DNA of 64,000 nt from Proruminimicrobium sp964487915 (GTDB lineage Bacteria; Elusimicrobiota; Endomicrobiia; Endomicrobiales; Endomicrobiaceae): the NCBI GenBank assembly GCA_964487915.1, contig CAZASN010000003.1, positions 62,001 to 126,000 of the forward strand, written 5' to 3'. The translations under genes and the position numbers were made by a program. Under the pieces are notes generated by a model. The model was not told the DNA's origin. It saw nothing but the letters and a program-made list of their open reading frames with translations, and did not search any database. Shown here piece by piece: positions 50,845 through 59,348 of this stretch. Every line of letters begins with the position of its first letter. Position 1 is the first letter of the stretch.

Positions 50845-52185
50845 TTATTTAATATTGTTCTTAAATTTAATATAGACTTCAATTAAAATGCGAGCAGCTA
50901 TCCAACCATTTTTTAAATCTTCTGGTTTCACACATAATAATTCATCTTTATGCATCCAAAAATTTAAATTCTCAATAAATTTTGCTTTATTTAATAAATA
51001 AACCAAAACTTCATGTCTATCGCTACCTAACATATTTTTTTCTTGTAGTTTGGCAACTACTAATCTACAGAGTGTTGGCAAATAATCATTTTCTTTTTTC
51101 ACATTTAAAGCAGTAATCCAAAGATTAGAAGTAAATTCAATAATTAATCTACATAAAGAAGCCGCTGAATAAGGATACTCATATATATTCAATGTTTCCA
51201 ACTCTCTTATTATTGTTTTCCCTTTCTCTGTTAAACATTGCAATTCTTCATCAGAATAATTGACTGAAAGAGTTAATGCAATATTATTTTCTTTATTCAA
51301 ATTTCTCTTTTTGTGAGCTTTTTTTAATTCTTCTTTTGGTCTATCATTAATTTGCTTATTTTTTATTTGTGTTTTATATTCATCAGACAATTCTTCACAA
51401 TATTTTTTGAATTCAGTTTTAGTTCTTATATTCCCACTAGCAGGTTTATTTATTAAATCTGTAACCAATTTTTCCAACATTTTATACACTTGTTTTTCTG
51501 TATCTTTAAATTCCAAATTATTATTAGAATCAAAAGTAATATTAAAATTTGTTTTAAAATCTGTGAATGAAAGAACTCTTTCCAATTTAGAAGTCCATTG
51601 AGTAGAATCCATTTGTTTTATTAATTCTGGTGTTGCTTGTTTCTTTACAAATTTTATTATTGAATAAGTTTTTGATAAGTCGCCAATTTCAGCATTATAT
51701 TTATGTTTTTCATGCGCTCCCCATTCTTTTCGTCCTATACCACCATTCAAATTTTGATGTATAGTAGGTAATACTGCATTTGCATCATCATAGTTATCAT
51801 AAATTACACATTCTATATTTTTTTTATTGTAATTCAATTTCCAAAAATTTACTATTGATGGTATTGTTTTTTTCAGATTTTCATTATTTCTGTATTGAGT
51901 CATAAGTTTAATACAAGAAACTCTACGATTACCTTCAATAACAACATATTTTTTTTGTTCTTTATCATACCAAGCTATTGGATTCTCAAATAAATGCAGG
52001 TCATTTGTAGCTATGTCTGTTGCTAAATTTAACATCTCTATATATGGCTTTCCACTTTTAACATTAAACATTTCAATTATTGCATCAATTTCAGAATATA
52101 CTTCATTGATATATCTTTTATTATTGGGATTCACTAACAATTTTTCAATTTTAATTAACTTTCTTGCAATCCTAGATTTAGACAT
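50845..52185 (-). CDS. ParB/sulfiredoxin-fold N-terminal domain protein
   Basis: The protein of about 446 residues has a ParB-like core: IEKLLVNPNNKRY near the N-terminus and YVVIEGNRRVSCIKLM near residue 75, matching the GxRR box of the family. A long Lys/Asn-rich helical part follows (residues 150-440). Chromosomal ParB features such as the helix-turn-helix and the CTPase partner ParA are not apparent. This type is common in mobile and defence-associated loci. The ATG at 52185 (MSKSRIARK) has an AGGAGA ribosome site; a TTG two codons earlier is also open. Confidence 0.75.
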   Translation of the reverse strand: MSKSRIARKLIKIEKLLVNPNNKRYINEVYSEIDAIIEMFNVKSGKPYIEMLNLATDIATNDLHLFENPIAWYDKEQKKYVVIEGNRRVSCIKLMTQYRNNENLKKTIPSIVNFWKLNYNKKNIECVIYDNYDDANAVLPTIHQNLNGGIGRKEWGAHEKHKYNAEIGDLSKTYSIIKFVKKQATPELIKQMDSTQWTSKLERVLSFTDFKTNFNITFDSNNNLEFKDTEKQVYKMLEKLVTDLINKPASGNIRTKTEFKKYCEELSDEYKTQIKNKQINDRPKEELKKAHKKRNLNKENNIALTLSVNYSDEELQCLTEKGKTIIRELETLNIYEYPYSAASLCRLIIEFTSNLWITALNVKKENDYLPTLCRLVVAKLQEKNMLGSDRHEVLVYLLNKAKFIENLNFWMHKDELLCVKPEDLKNGWIAARILIEVYIKFKNNIK

Positions 52186-52249
52186 ATACAATTTTCTCCT
52201 TATTAAATTATTTTGAATTGTTCAGAATCATGATGTATATGACCGTTTT

Positions 52250-52258
52250 ATTATACCA
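52250..52258 (-). promoter_or_regulatory. Extended -10 promoter of the ParB-radical SAM cassette
   Basis: The minus strand reads TGGTATAAT, about 65 bases before the ParB-like start. A small palindrome TGAA-CAA-TTCA lies between them near 52217-52227 and could be an operator. Confidence 0.5.
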
Positions 52259-52271
52259 AAATAAATTTACT

Positions 52272-52940
52272 TTATTTTTTCTGCATCTTCTGTCTCAAAA
52301 TAGCGGCATAGTCTTTATATTCTTGGGCTTTGTTGAGGCGGCCGAAATTGGTTTTGTGAAGTCTGCGGTTAAGGGTAACGACCTGGATTTTTTTTATTTT
52401 CAAGCCGGAACTTTGTAATTTTAATTGCCAGCCTACTATTTCGCCTGATTTTAGAGTTTCGTCAAATAAACCTATCGTATCAAACACTTCCCGTCTTATA
52501 AGAGATGCTCCGCCTATACTGCCGAAATACGGTTCTTTTCTGGGGTTAAGCTGTTTTTTTTCTTCTTCGGTAAGTTCGGGGCTTATGAAATCTCTGCCCA
52601 TTGAAAAAACCGCGTGTAAATCGTTATTTATAAGTTCGTTATATAATAAGGAAAGTGCGTTATCTTCAACGTAATCATCCGCATCGTTAAAGAATATGAT
52701 TGAACCTTTGGAGTTTTTTATTCCGGCGTTTCTGGATTTAGAAAGCGACGATTCGTTTATCCTGAATACTTTACAGCCCGCATTTTTTGCGATTTCACCC
52801 GTATTGTCGGTTGAATCGTCATCTATTACTACAATTTCAAAAATATCGTGGTTCTGTCTTTTAATAGCATTTATGGTTTCAAGAATATAAAGCGATGCGT
52901 TTTTGGCCGGTATTACCGCAGATACAGAATGCTTTGACAT
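52272..52940 (-). CDS. Glycosyltransferase family 2 protein
   Basis: The 222-residue GT-A fold enzyme starts SVSAVIPAKNASLYILETINAI and has IVVIDDDSTDNTGEIA. The nucleotide-sugar/metal site is FFNDADDYV near residue 88. A GSIGGASLIRREVFDTIGLFDE acceptor-side segment follows. It has no membrane helix. It is the last gene of a five-gene unit that includes another GT2, so both probably act on a shared glycan or peptide. The substrate is unknown. Confidence 0.88.
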   Translation of the reverse strand: MSKHSVSAVIPAKNASLYILETINAIKRQNHDIFEIVVIDDDSTDNTGEIAKNAGCKVFRINESSLSKSRNAGIKNSKGSIIFFNDADDYVEDNALSLLYNELINNDLHAVFSMGRDFISPELTEEEKKQLNPRKEPYFGSIGGASLIRREVFDTIGLFDETLKSGEIVGWQLKLQSSGLKIKKIQVVTLNRRLHKTNFGRLNKAQEYKDYAAILRQKMQKK

Positions 52941-52955
52941 ATTTAAAACTCCGTT

Positions 52956-53645
52956 TTATTTACCGGTTGTTTTTCTCAAATATTTCGTGACAAACGGCAA
53001 AAAAGATTTCATCGGAAAGTCTACGCTGAATGTGGAATTTTTGCCGTGCAGTCTTCTCATGCAGTAAACTTTATCAATAAAATGATTTACGTTTACTCCG
53101 TAAAATTTTATTCTGTAAAGAAACTCCGTATCTTCCTTAATAGGAAGCTGCGTCATAAAATTACCGTAATCGGCAAATATTTCTTTTTTAATCAACGACG
53201 ACTGTATTGCGAATTTAAAATTATTCCAAAATTCCATTTCATCCCTAATCATTTTGCTGTTCTTTAACGACTCGTCTTCAACAAGATTATCGCAGGCCGT
53301 AAATACAATCTGGCATTTGGGATTATCGTTAAAATATTTTAACTGGGCGTCAAGTTTGCCTGATAACCAATAATCGTCGGCGTCCAAAAAAGCGATATAA
53401 TCGCCCGATGCGTTTTTAATACAGTTATTTCTTGCGGCGGAAATTCCCTGATGTTCCTGCCAAAAATATTTTACCGCAGGAAACTTCATTATATTTTCTT
53501 TTGTGTCATCTTCCGAACCGTCGTCAACCACTATGACTTCAAGATTTTCGTAATTTTGCAAAAATACGCTGTCTATGGCCTGATTTATGTATTGTCCGCA
53601 GTTATACGCCGGTATTAATACTGAAATAAGAGGGGATTGGGTCAT
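52956..53645 (-). CDS. Glycosyltransferase family 2 protein
   Basis: The 229-residue GT-A enzyme starts ISVLIPAYNCGQYINQAIDSV. It has VIVVDDGSEDDTKENI, the acidic site AFLDADDYWL near residue 93 and SSLIKKEIFADYG. It overlaps the PqqD-like gene by four bases (ATGA) and precedes the next glycosyltransferase by 15 bases. Confidence 0.9.
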   Translation of the reverse strand: MTQSPLISVLIPAYNCGQYINQAIDSVFLQNYENLEVIVVDDGSEDDTKENIMKFPAVKYFWQEHQGISAARNNCIKNASGDYIAFLDADDYWLSGKLDAQLKYFNDNPKCQIVFTACDNLVEDESLKNSKMIRDEMEFWNNFKFAIQSSLIKKEIFADYGNFMTQLPIKEDTEFLYRIKFYGVNVNHFIDKVYCMRRLHGKNSTFSVDFPMKSFLPFVTKYLRKTTGK

Positions 53646-54076
53646 TTTTCAGTTTCTCCTTTTTCTTTAAATATGGGATTCCAGCCTTTTTCTTTTTCAA
53701 CGTCGTGAATAGGATCGGCAAGCAGAAGTTCCTGCGCGTCTAAATATTCGCCGACTTTAAGTTCAAAATTATCTTTTGCAAGTATTGAAGCGTCAATTGA
53801 AAAATTTAAAGCGACTGTATCGCCGGGAACAATAATGTTTTTATTCAAAAGTTCTTTTATAAAAGAATCAACTTTTAATTCAATATCGGCCGGAGCCTGC
53901 GGCATATTTTTGAGATGATTTTTAATATCTTTAATGTCGGCTCCTTCAGTAATATATTTATAAACAAGAGTGCCTGCCGCGTTCATTCCGTAATAAACTC
54001 CGGTTTGGGCGTTTATTACAACGGCAATATTATCCGTTATATCGGAAAACATTTCAGAATCGTTTAATTTATACAT
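53642..54076 (-). CDS. PqqD-like peptide-recognition protein
   Basis: The 144-residue protein has a PqqD-type winged-helix domain over residues 5-75 (DNIAVVINAQTGVYYGMNAAGTLVYKYITEGADIKDIKNHL), the RiPP recognition element that holds leader peptides. The remaining ~70 residues are unassigned and acidic/basic mixed. Its gene overlaps those of the kinase-like protein (8 bases) and the glycosyltransferase (4 bases), implying a common task. No leader peptide gene was found next to it. Confidence 0.75.
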   Translation of the reverse strand: MYKLNDSEMFSDITDNIAVVINAQTGVYYGMNAAGTLVYKYITEGADIKDIKNHLKNMPQAPADIELKVDSFIKELLNKNIIVPGDTVALNFSIDASILAKDNFELKVGEYLDAQELLLADPIHDVEKEKGWNPIFKEKGETEK

Positions 54077-55139
54077 TATTGTTGCTCCTTTCGTTTATAA
54101 ACTTTCTAAGAACTTTTACGTTTGCCTGCAAATCGGCAGACAGGTTTATTTTATAAAAATCAAGACCCGATACTAAAGATATAAGTTGTTTTAAAAAGTC
54201 AGCGTTTTTCTGCTCGCCCGTCTGATAAACCGTTGAATAAACAAGCTGGGTTATCGCCTTTCCTTTATGAACCGGTTCAACAAAAGGCTCTTTTAAATCC
54301 GGACATATCTCCGGAAACACAACCGTTCTTAACGGCATTTTATTTACAAAATTTCCGTGATGGGAAGAAACGTCAAAAACATATTTTGTGTTATTATAAT
54401 TATCCCACAGAAATTCCGATTTTAAATTATACATTTTTTTATGCATCTGAGGCGAAAGAATTACTATTGAATATACCGGATAGGCGTAAAGCATATCCGT
54501 TTTATTCAATATTAGATAATCATCCGATATATATTGGAAACCGTCCGCAAGGCATGAAACGGCAAGCGTTGATTTGCCTCTTCCGCCGCGCCCGCATATT
54601 AAAACGCCTTCGTTTTCTATCCCGACGCAGGCCGCATGGACAAGCGCGGAATCCGGCGTTTTTACGATTTCGCTTATGAAATCAATAAATATGTGCCCGT
54701 TTTTTGAAGCAAATTCTTTTGACAGATCGTTTGCGGCAAAATAAAAAATATCCGCGTTTGTATCGTAAGCGCTTAAAGCGTTGTCTTTTTTATAAAGTTT
54801 TATGACGGGCCTTTCGTTATGAGATATAAATATATTGTCGGCCTGCGTTAAAGAATCCGCGGCATATTTATTTACGTCGTCGCGCCAAAGCCGGAACACA
54901 ACGTCAAATGAAGAAGATTTTTCTTTTAAACAGTAAGCAAAATTCTTTTCAACGAGATTGATAAAACCTTCGTCAAAAATTTCAAGTCTTACGGTTTTTA
55001 CGCCTAAATCAAGATATTTTATAACACAGTTTTTGCCGCCGGTCTTTTTTAAAAAAGAATTTTCTATTATCCGGCGATAACCGGCAATTTCTTCATACGG
55101 CATATTTTTTATGTTGTAAGTTATTCTTTCAAAATTCAT
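54069..55139 (-). CDS. HPr-kinase-like (HprK-related) protein
   Basis: The 356-residue protein has an N-terminal region of unknown fold and a C-terminal P-loop kinase domain. Walker A is CGRGGRGKST near residue 183, followed by DGFQYISDDYLIL with the Asp pair typical of HprK. The HprK N-terminal domain is missing. Relatives occur with PqqD-like and nucleotidyltransferase genes in lasso-peptide and exopolysaccharide loci, where the lasso kinase phosphorylates a precursor. Here it is coupled to both such genes. Confidence 0.78.
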   Translation of the reverse strand: MNFERITYNIKNMPYEEIAGYRRIIENSFLKKTGGKNCVIKYLDLGVKTVRLEIFDEGFINLVEKNFAYCLKEKSSSFDVVFRLWRDDVNKYAADSLTQADNIFISHNERPVIKLYKKDNALSAYDTNADIFYFAANDLSKEFASKNGHIFIDFISEIVKTPDSALVHAACVGIENEGVLICGRGGRGKSTLAVSCLADGFQYISDDYLILNKTDMLYAYPVYSIVILSPQMHKKMYNLKSEFLWDNYNNTKYVFDVSSHHGNFVNKMPLRTVVFPEICPDLKEPFVEPVHKGKAITQLVYSTVYQTGEQKNADFLKQLISLVSGLDFYKINLSADLQANVKVLRKFINERSNNNV

Positions 55140-56258
55140 TTACAGATATCTCTCCGATGTTTTAACAAGCAAAAATTTTCTTGCAAAAAAGCAATGATGG
55201 ACGAATTTAATGTAAAAAAATTCACACGTAAGTTCAACCGCGCGCTTTATGTCCTCGTATTTTTTATTTTTTGAAAACAATATTGTTTTTACGGCTGTTT
55301 TTATGTCGCTGCTTCTTTTCATCATAATATGCAGCCTTACGTGTTTTTCAAAAGCGGCTTTTTGGTTATCGTCTGTTTTTATTTTTGATATAACACCGTC
55401 CGGAATTTTTGACGGTACGATACTGTCAAAAATTTCAAGCATAAGTTTTGTAGCATAAGAAAGTCCTGTCTGCGAAGCGTTATTTATAATAATATCCCAG
55501 TTTATATTTTCATTTTTATTTTTGACGGATTCAAGTATGCGCAGGCAGTCAAAAATCCATAAAATTTTCATCGGATAAGGCTTATTGTAAATAATATTGT
55601 CCAAAGCGTTTTGAAGCGTTAAAAAAAACATATCTTCGGCTTTAGGAATAAGAACGTTTACTCCGAAAGCTTTTACGGCAACTGCCCTTTCAAATATTTT
55701 ATTGTCCGTATTCTGAGTATTTATATCCGATTTTACGATAAATCTGTGAATGTCCAGCCGCCGGACGCCGTCGTATAAATCAACCGAATGTTTTGCTCTT
55801 ACAGATATTTTAAATCCGTTGCGCAACGCTATATTAAGAGCTTTTTCAAAATTTTTAAAACTGACGGCAAAATCAACGTCCGCCATATATCTTGGCATAT
55901 CGGGATAGAGATATTTCATTGAAATTCCCTTAATCAGCAAAACAGGAATATTTTTCGCGTTCAATGCCCGTCCTATTTTATTAAAAGCGGCAAGAAAAGC
56001 GGTGTTTTGGTATTGAAAATATCTTACAACGCCTTTTATACGTGGAATATCGTCTTCCGAAATTTTTATGTTTGAATGTATGTTTAATAGATTTGCCAAA
56101 AAAAGATTAAAGCCGAGCGGAGCGTTTTCAATATCATAACCCGATAAAAGTTCTAAAACGTCTTTTTCATCGGCTTTGGAAGAAAACGTAAGTTTAAGCA
56201 AAAGTTTATCGCCGGCGGTAATTGCTATTCTTTTTTTAAAGTAATTAAGATCTAACAT
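55140..56258 (-). CDS. Nucleotidyltransferase family protein (NTP_transf_5-like)
   Basis: The protein of about 372 residues has the family's segment VLLIKGISMKYLYPDMPRYMADVDFAVSF (about residues 105-133), with the metal-binding DxD. A later RRLDIHRFIV Asp/His motif follows. The C-terminal half is helical. The ATG at 56258 has a CGGAGA ribosome site; an earlier in-frame GTG at 56288 has none. It is the first gene of the NTase-HprK-PqqD-GT2-GT2 unit and directly abuts the kinase gene. The nucleotide and acceptor are unknown. Confidence 0.78.
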   Translation of the reverse strand: MLDLNYFKKRIAITAGDKLLLKLTFSSKADEKDVLELLSGYDIENAPLGFNLFLANLLNIHSNIKISEDDIPRIKGVVRYFQYQNTAFLAAFNKIGRALNAKNIPVLLIKGISMKYLYPDMPRYMADVDFAVSFKNFEKALNIALRNGFKISVRAKHSVDLYDGVRRLDIHRFIVKSDINTQNTDNKIFERAVAVKAFGVNVLIPKAEDMFFLTLQNALDNIIYNKPYPMKILWIFDCLRILESVKNKNENINWDIIINNASQTGLSYATKLMLEIFDSIVPSKIPDGVISKIKTDDNQKAAFEKHVRLHIMMKRSSDIKTAVKTILFSKNKKYEDIKRAVELTCEFFYIKFVHHCFFARKFLLVKTSERYL

Positions 56259-56292
56259 ATGTCTCCGTGAAATATACCGTTTACGCACGTGT

Positions 56293-56321
56293 ATTTTACA
56301 ATATACTGCCTATATTATCAA
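56293..56321 (-). promoter_or_regulatory. Sigma70-like promoter of the NTase-HprK-PqqD-GT operon
   Basis: On the minus strand TTGATA (56316-56321) and TAAAAT (56293-56298) are 17 bases apart, about 35 bases before the ATG. Confidence 0.65.
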
Positions 56322-56337
56322 ACCGGCAATTTTTTTG

Positions 56338-56343
56338 TATAAT
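56338..56343 (+). promoter_or_regulatory. Likely -10 box of the M48 protease gene
   Basis: TATAAT lies 31 bases before the ATG at 56375. The -35 region is weak. Confidence 0.5.
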
Positions 56344-56374
56344 TATCCGGTATTTAAGCAAAAGGGGGAAACAA

Positions 56375-57175
56375 ATGTTTAAATTTTTAAGTTTATTTTT
56401 ATTTATATCTTTATTTTTAACCGCCTGCGCCACAGTTCCGGTTACTGGAAGGAAACAGGTTTCGCTTGTTTCAAATTCCGAGCTTATGTCTTTAAGCGAT
56501 CAGGAATATAAACAGATTATAAGTTCATCACAAATTGAAAAAGGCACCAAAAATGCCCAGATGGTAACAGAAGTCGGTCAAAAAATAGCCAAAGCAGTTG
56601 AAAGTTTTCTGACAGAAATAAACCAGAAAGAAAAAATATCGGAATTTTCATGGGAATTTAATTTAATAAAAGACGACAAAACCGTAAACGCCTTCTGTAT
56701 GCCGGGAGGCAAAATAGTCGTTTATACGGGAATTCTGCCTGTCACAAAAAACAAAGAGGGCCTTGCGGTAGTAATGGGTCATGAAGTAGCCCATGCTCTT
56801 GCCAACCACGGCGCTGAACGAATAAGCCAGCAGATGCTTGCCGGAGCCGGACAGACCGCTCTCGGATATGCCACTAAAGAACAGTCAGAAGAAACAAAAA
56901 CGCTGATAAACGCCGCTTACGGAGTAGGAACGCAGGTGGGAGTGCTTCTTCCTTATTCAAGGCTTCACGAATCCGAAGCAGACCATATAGGGCTTATACT
57001 TATGTCTAAAGCCGGATACGATCCGAGATACGCCGTGACATTCTGGACGGATATGAGCAAACTGAGTTCAGGAAATAAAACAATGGCTATTTTATCAACG
57101 CATCCTTCAGACGATAAAAGAATTGAAGACATAAAAAAGTTTCTTCCTGAAGCTTTAAAATATTATAAAAAATAA
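56375..57175 (+). CDS. M48-family metalloprotease, lipoprotein
   Basis: The protein of 266 residues has a lipoprotein signal with the lipobox FLTAC (Cys near residue 18), then TVPVTGRKQVSLVSNSELM. This is typical of the LoiP/BepA-like outer-membrane quality-control proteases. The zinc motif is VMGHEVAHALANHGAERISQQM, with the third ligand Glu in RLHESEADHIGL. The ATG at 56375 has a GGGGGA ribosome site; the upstream in-frame extension to 56267 has none and would hide the signal peptide. It is divergent from the NTase operon. Confidence 0.93.
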   Translation: MFKFLSLFLFISLFLTACATVPVTGRKQVSLVSNSELMSLSDQEYKQIISSSQIEKGTKNAQMVTEVGQKIAKAVESFLTEINQKEKISEFSWEFNLIKDDKTVNAFCMPGGKIVVYTGILPVTKNKEGLAVVMGHEVAHALANHGAERISQQMLAGAGQTALGYATKEQSEETKTLINAAYGVGTQVGVLLPYSRLHESEADHIGLILMSKAGYDPRYAVTFWTDMSKLSSGNKTMAILSTHPSDDKRIEDIKKFLPEALKYYKK

Positions 57176-57199
57176 CCTAAACAGACCGCTTTCGTTTAT

Positions 57200-57244
57200 T
57201 TGCTTTTTTTTAAATATTATTCTATAATTCCAGAATCATAGAAT
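57200..57244 (+). promoter_or_regulatory. Promoter and ArsR-type operator of the arsR operon
   Basis: TTGCTT (57200-57205) and TATAAT (57223-57228) are 17 bases apart. A palindrome of two ATTCTAT-ATTC arms facing GAAT-ATAGAAT (57219-57244) covers the -10 box, which suits repression by the ArsR protein encoded next. Confidence 0.75.
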
Positions 57245-57264
57245 TATAAGGAGATATAAATAAT

Positions 57265-57549
57265 ATGAAAGAAAACCAAATAACCGCCGTTTTTAGCGCT
57301 TTATCCCAGCCGACAAGATTAAAGGTATTCAGACTGCTCGTTGATAATTGTAACGAAGGCATTTGCCCGTGTAAGATAGCCAAAAAACTAAAAATACCGA
57401 GGAATACTCTTTCATTTCATTTGGCTTTATTAACCCAAGTAGGATTATGCAAATATATAAAGGACGGCAAAACATTAATATATAAGCCTAATTTTGAAAT
57501 TATAAAAGAAATATCATGTTATTTATTAAAAAATTGCTGTTCTAACTAA
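57265..57549 (+). CDS. arsR: ArsR-family metalloid-responsive repressor
   Basis: The 94-residue winged-helix protein starts with FSALSQPTRLKVFRLLVDN. It has a Cys pair in GICPCKIAKKL (the ArsR-type inducer site at helix 3) and the recognition helix TLSFHLALLTQVGLC. A Cys-Cys near the end (NCCSN) could add ligands. It probably represses its own operon with the permease and thioredoxin-like genes, and is released by arsenite or a related thiophilic ion. Confidence 0.92.
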   Translation: MKENQITAVFSALSQPTRLKVFRLLVDNCNEGICPCKIAKKLKIPRNTLSFHLALLTQVGLCKYIKDGKTLIYKPNFEIIKEISCYLLKNCCSN

Positions 57550-57562
57550 GGAGTAATTAATT

Positions 57563-58528
57563 ATGTTTAAAATATTTACGGATTTCGCAGATTGGTGTAT
57601 ATTAAAAATGGGACTTGATATAAACACGCATCTTGGCTCATCAGTTCATTTTTTTATTGAAGACATAACAAAAATATTTTTACTTATATATGTGTTGATA
57701 TTTGTCATATCTCTTTTCCGTTCTCAGATATCTCCGGAAAAAGCAAGAGAATACCTGTCCGGCAAAAAAAGGTGGTACGGTTATTTTTTGGCCGTGTTTC
57801 TCGGAATTATAACGCCTTTCTGTTCATGCTCGTCAATTCCGTTGTTTATAGGATTTCTTTCTGCCGGAATTCCGTTCGGCATAACAATGGCGTTTTTAAT
57901 CAGTTCTCCTTTGGTAAGTGAGATAGCCACCGTTCTTCTTATAGGAATGCAGGGGGCTGGCCCCAAAATAGCGGCAATATACGTTATTATCGGTTCCGTT
58001 ATAGCTTTAATAGGCGGTTTTCTTGCAGATTTTTTCCGTTTGGAAAGATTATCGTCATACAAGCCTGCCGTAATAAAAATCAACGCCTATGAAAACGCCT
58101 CAACAAAAGAAAAAATTATAGAATTAATAAAATACGCGCATTCTTTCGCTTTTGACACAATAAAAAATATAGGATTATACGTTTTTATAGGTCTTATCGC
58201 GGGAGCAATAATACACGGTTATGTGCCGCAGGAATTTTTATTAAAATATCTCGGCAGGGAAAATATATTCGCCGTTCCTTTTGCCGCCGTAATCGGAATA
58301 CCGATGTACGCAAACCATGTAGGCGTAATTCCCGTTATACAGGCTCTGCTGTTAAAAGGAGTTCCGGTCGGCACGGCATTGGTCTTATTAATGAGCATTA
58401 CGGCTATTTCGCTTCCGGAAATGATAATGCTAAAAAAAGTATTAACATGGAAAATGATAGGTTTATTTGTAGCATATCTTTTTGTTTCGTTTATAATTGT
58501 AGGTTATATTTTAAATTTTATAATTTAA
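57563..58528 (+). CDS. arsP: ArsP/SO_0444-family permease
   Basis: The 321-residue membrane protein has about eight to nine helices. It carries the motif ITPFCSCSSIPLFIGFLSAGIPFG, with the Cys residues thought to bind trivalent arsenicals. The second half repeats the pattern (GIPMYANHVGVIPVIQALLLKGVPVGTALVLLMS). ArsP exports organoarsenicals; close relatives handle Cu/As. The 13-base gap after arsR supports joint transcription. Confidence 0.88.
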   Translation: MFKIFTDFADWCILKMGLDINTHLGSSVHFFIEDITKIFLLIYVLIFVISLFRSQISPEKAREYLSGKKRWYGYFLAVFLGIITPFCSCSSIPLFIGFLSAGIPFGITMAFLISSPLVSEIATVLLIGMQGAGPKIAAIYVIIGSVIALIGGFLADFFRLERLSSYKPAVIKINAYENASTKEKIIELIKYAHSFAFDTIKNIGLYVFIGLIAGAIIHGYVPQEFLLKYLGRENIFAVPFAAVIGIPMYANHVGVIPVIQALLLKGVPVGTALVLLMSITAISLPEMIMLKKVLTWKMIGLFVAYLFVSFIIVGYILNFII

Positions 58529-58540
58529 AGGGGAAAAACT

Positions 58541-58792
58541 ATGAATATTAAAATTTTAGGTTCTTGCTGCAGCAGATGCGAAACGTTAAAGAATTTAACG
58601 GAAAGCGCTTTAAAAGATTTGTCAATTGAATCAAAAGTTGAAAAGATTACCGATATTGAACAGATAGCGGCCTACAATGTTTTAAGTCTGCCGGCGCTTG
58701 TAATTGACGAAAAAGTCATAATGGCGGGAAAAGTTCCCAAACTTGACGAAATTAAAGAAATCCTTAAAAAACACAATGAAACAAAAAAGTAA
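58541..58792 (+). CDS. Small thioredoxin-like redox protein
   Basis: The 83-residue protein has a thioredoxin fold with the active-site region LGSCCSRCETL (CxxC around residues 10-13) and the cis-Pro segment SLPALVIDEKVIMAGKVP. Such mini-thioredoxins commonly follow ArsP-type permeases. It may reduce the permease's Cys residues or the metalloid substrate. Confidence 0.88.
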   Translation: MNIKILGSCCSRCETLKNLTESALKDLSIESKVEKITDIEQIAAYNVLSLPALVIDEKVIMAGKVPKLDEIKEILKKHNETKK

Positions 58793-58899
58793 TTTCAGGA
58801 ATTTTACAAAACAAAAAAAAGTCACTTACTCAATGTCCAAAAATTTGTTTTCAAAAAAACTGAAAGTTAACTCATTTAAAGAAACAAAGAAAAAATAAT

Positions 58900-59334
58900 T
58901 TATTTTTCGGCTGTTTTTTGAGTTTCAACGTCATTTTTATCGCCGTTTGTTAAAAGATTTATCATATCTTTGTTATTTTTATCAATTGCCAACATCAATG
59001 CCGTTTGATTTAACTTACTTTCTATATTAACATCGGCCCCGTTATTTATTAAAATCTTTGCTATTGCAATATTCTCCTTAGATACCGCAAAAAACAAAGC
59101 AGACCTTCCGAACTCATCTATGGCATTAACATCAGCACCTTTTGATATTAATAATTTAACCACTTCAATATTATTATTTTTTACGGCAAGCATCAAAGGC
59201 GTCTCTCCGTTTTTCATTTGAGTGTTAACGTTTGCAACCGATTTGCATTGCGGCTTATTTTCTTCACCGTAACTTAAACCGATAAAAACAAACATTAAAC
59301 AGCATAAAACAATCAAAACATTTTTTTTAAACAT
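58900..59334 (-). CDS. Exported ankyrin-repeat protein
   Basis: The protein of 144 residues has a signal peptide (MFKKNVLIVLCCLMFVFIGLSYG). Three ankyrin repeats follow (GETPLMLAVKNNNIEVVKLLISKGADVN, FGRSALFFAVSKENIAIAKILINNGADVN and NQTALMLAIDKNNKDMINLLTNG). The ATG at 59334 has a GGAGAG ribosome site; the in-frame ATG at 59349 overlaps the previous stop (TAATG) and could be used instead. Function is probably periplasmic protein binding; the partner is unknown. Confidence 0.85.
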   Translation of the reverse strand: MFKKNVLIVLCCLMFVFIGLSYGEENKPQCKSVANVNTQMKNGETPLMLAVKNNNIEVVKLLISKGADVNAIDEFGRSALFFAVSKENIAIAKILINNGADVNIESKLNQTALMLAIDKNNKDMINLLTNGDKNDVETQKTAEK

Positions 59335-59348
59335 AGAGTTTCTCTCCA

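Noticed and set aside
38278..52185. Dpd-type 7-deazaguanine DNA modification system formed by queF and the ParB-like gene
   Set aside because: They are 12 kb apart in different operons, and no tRNA-guanine transglycosylase-like DpdA gene is present in the window.
56267..56374. N-terminal extension of the M48 protease to 56267
   Set aside because: It overlaps the divergent promoter, has no ribosome site, and would bury the lipoprotein signal that begins at 56375.
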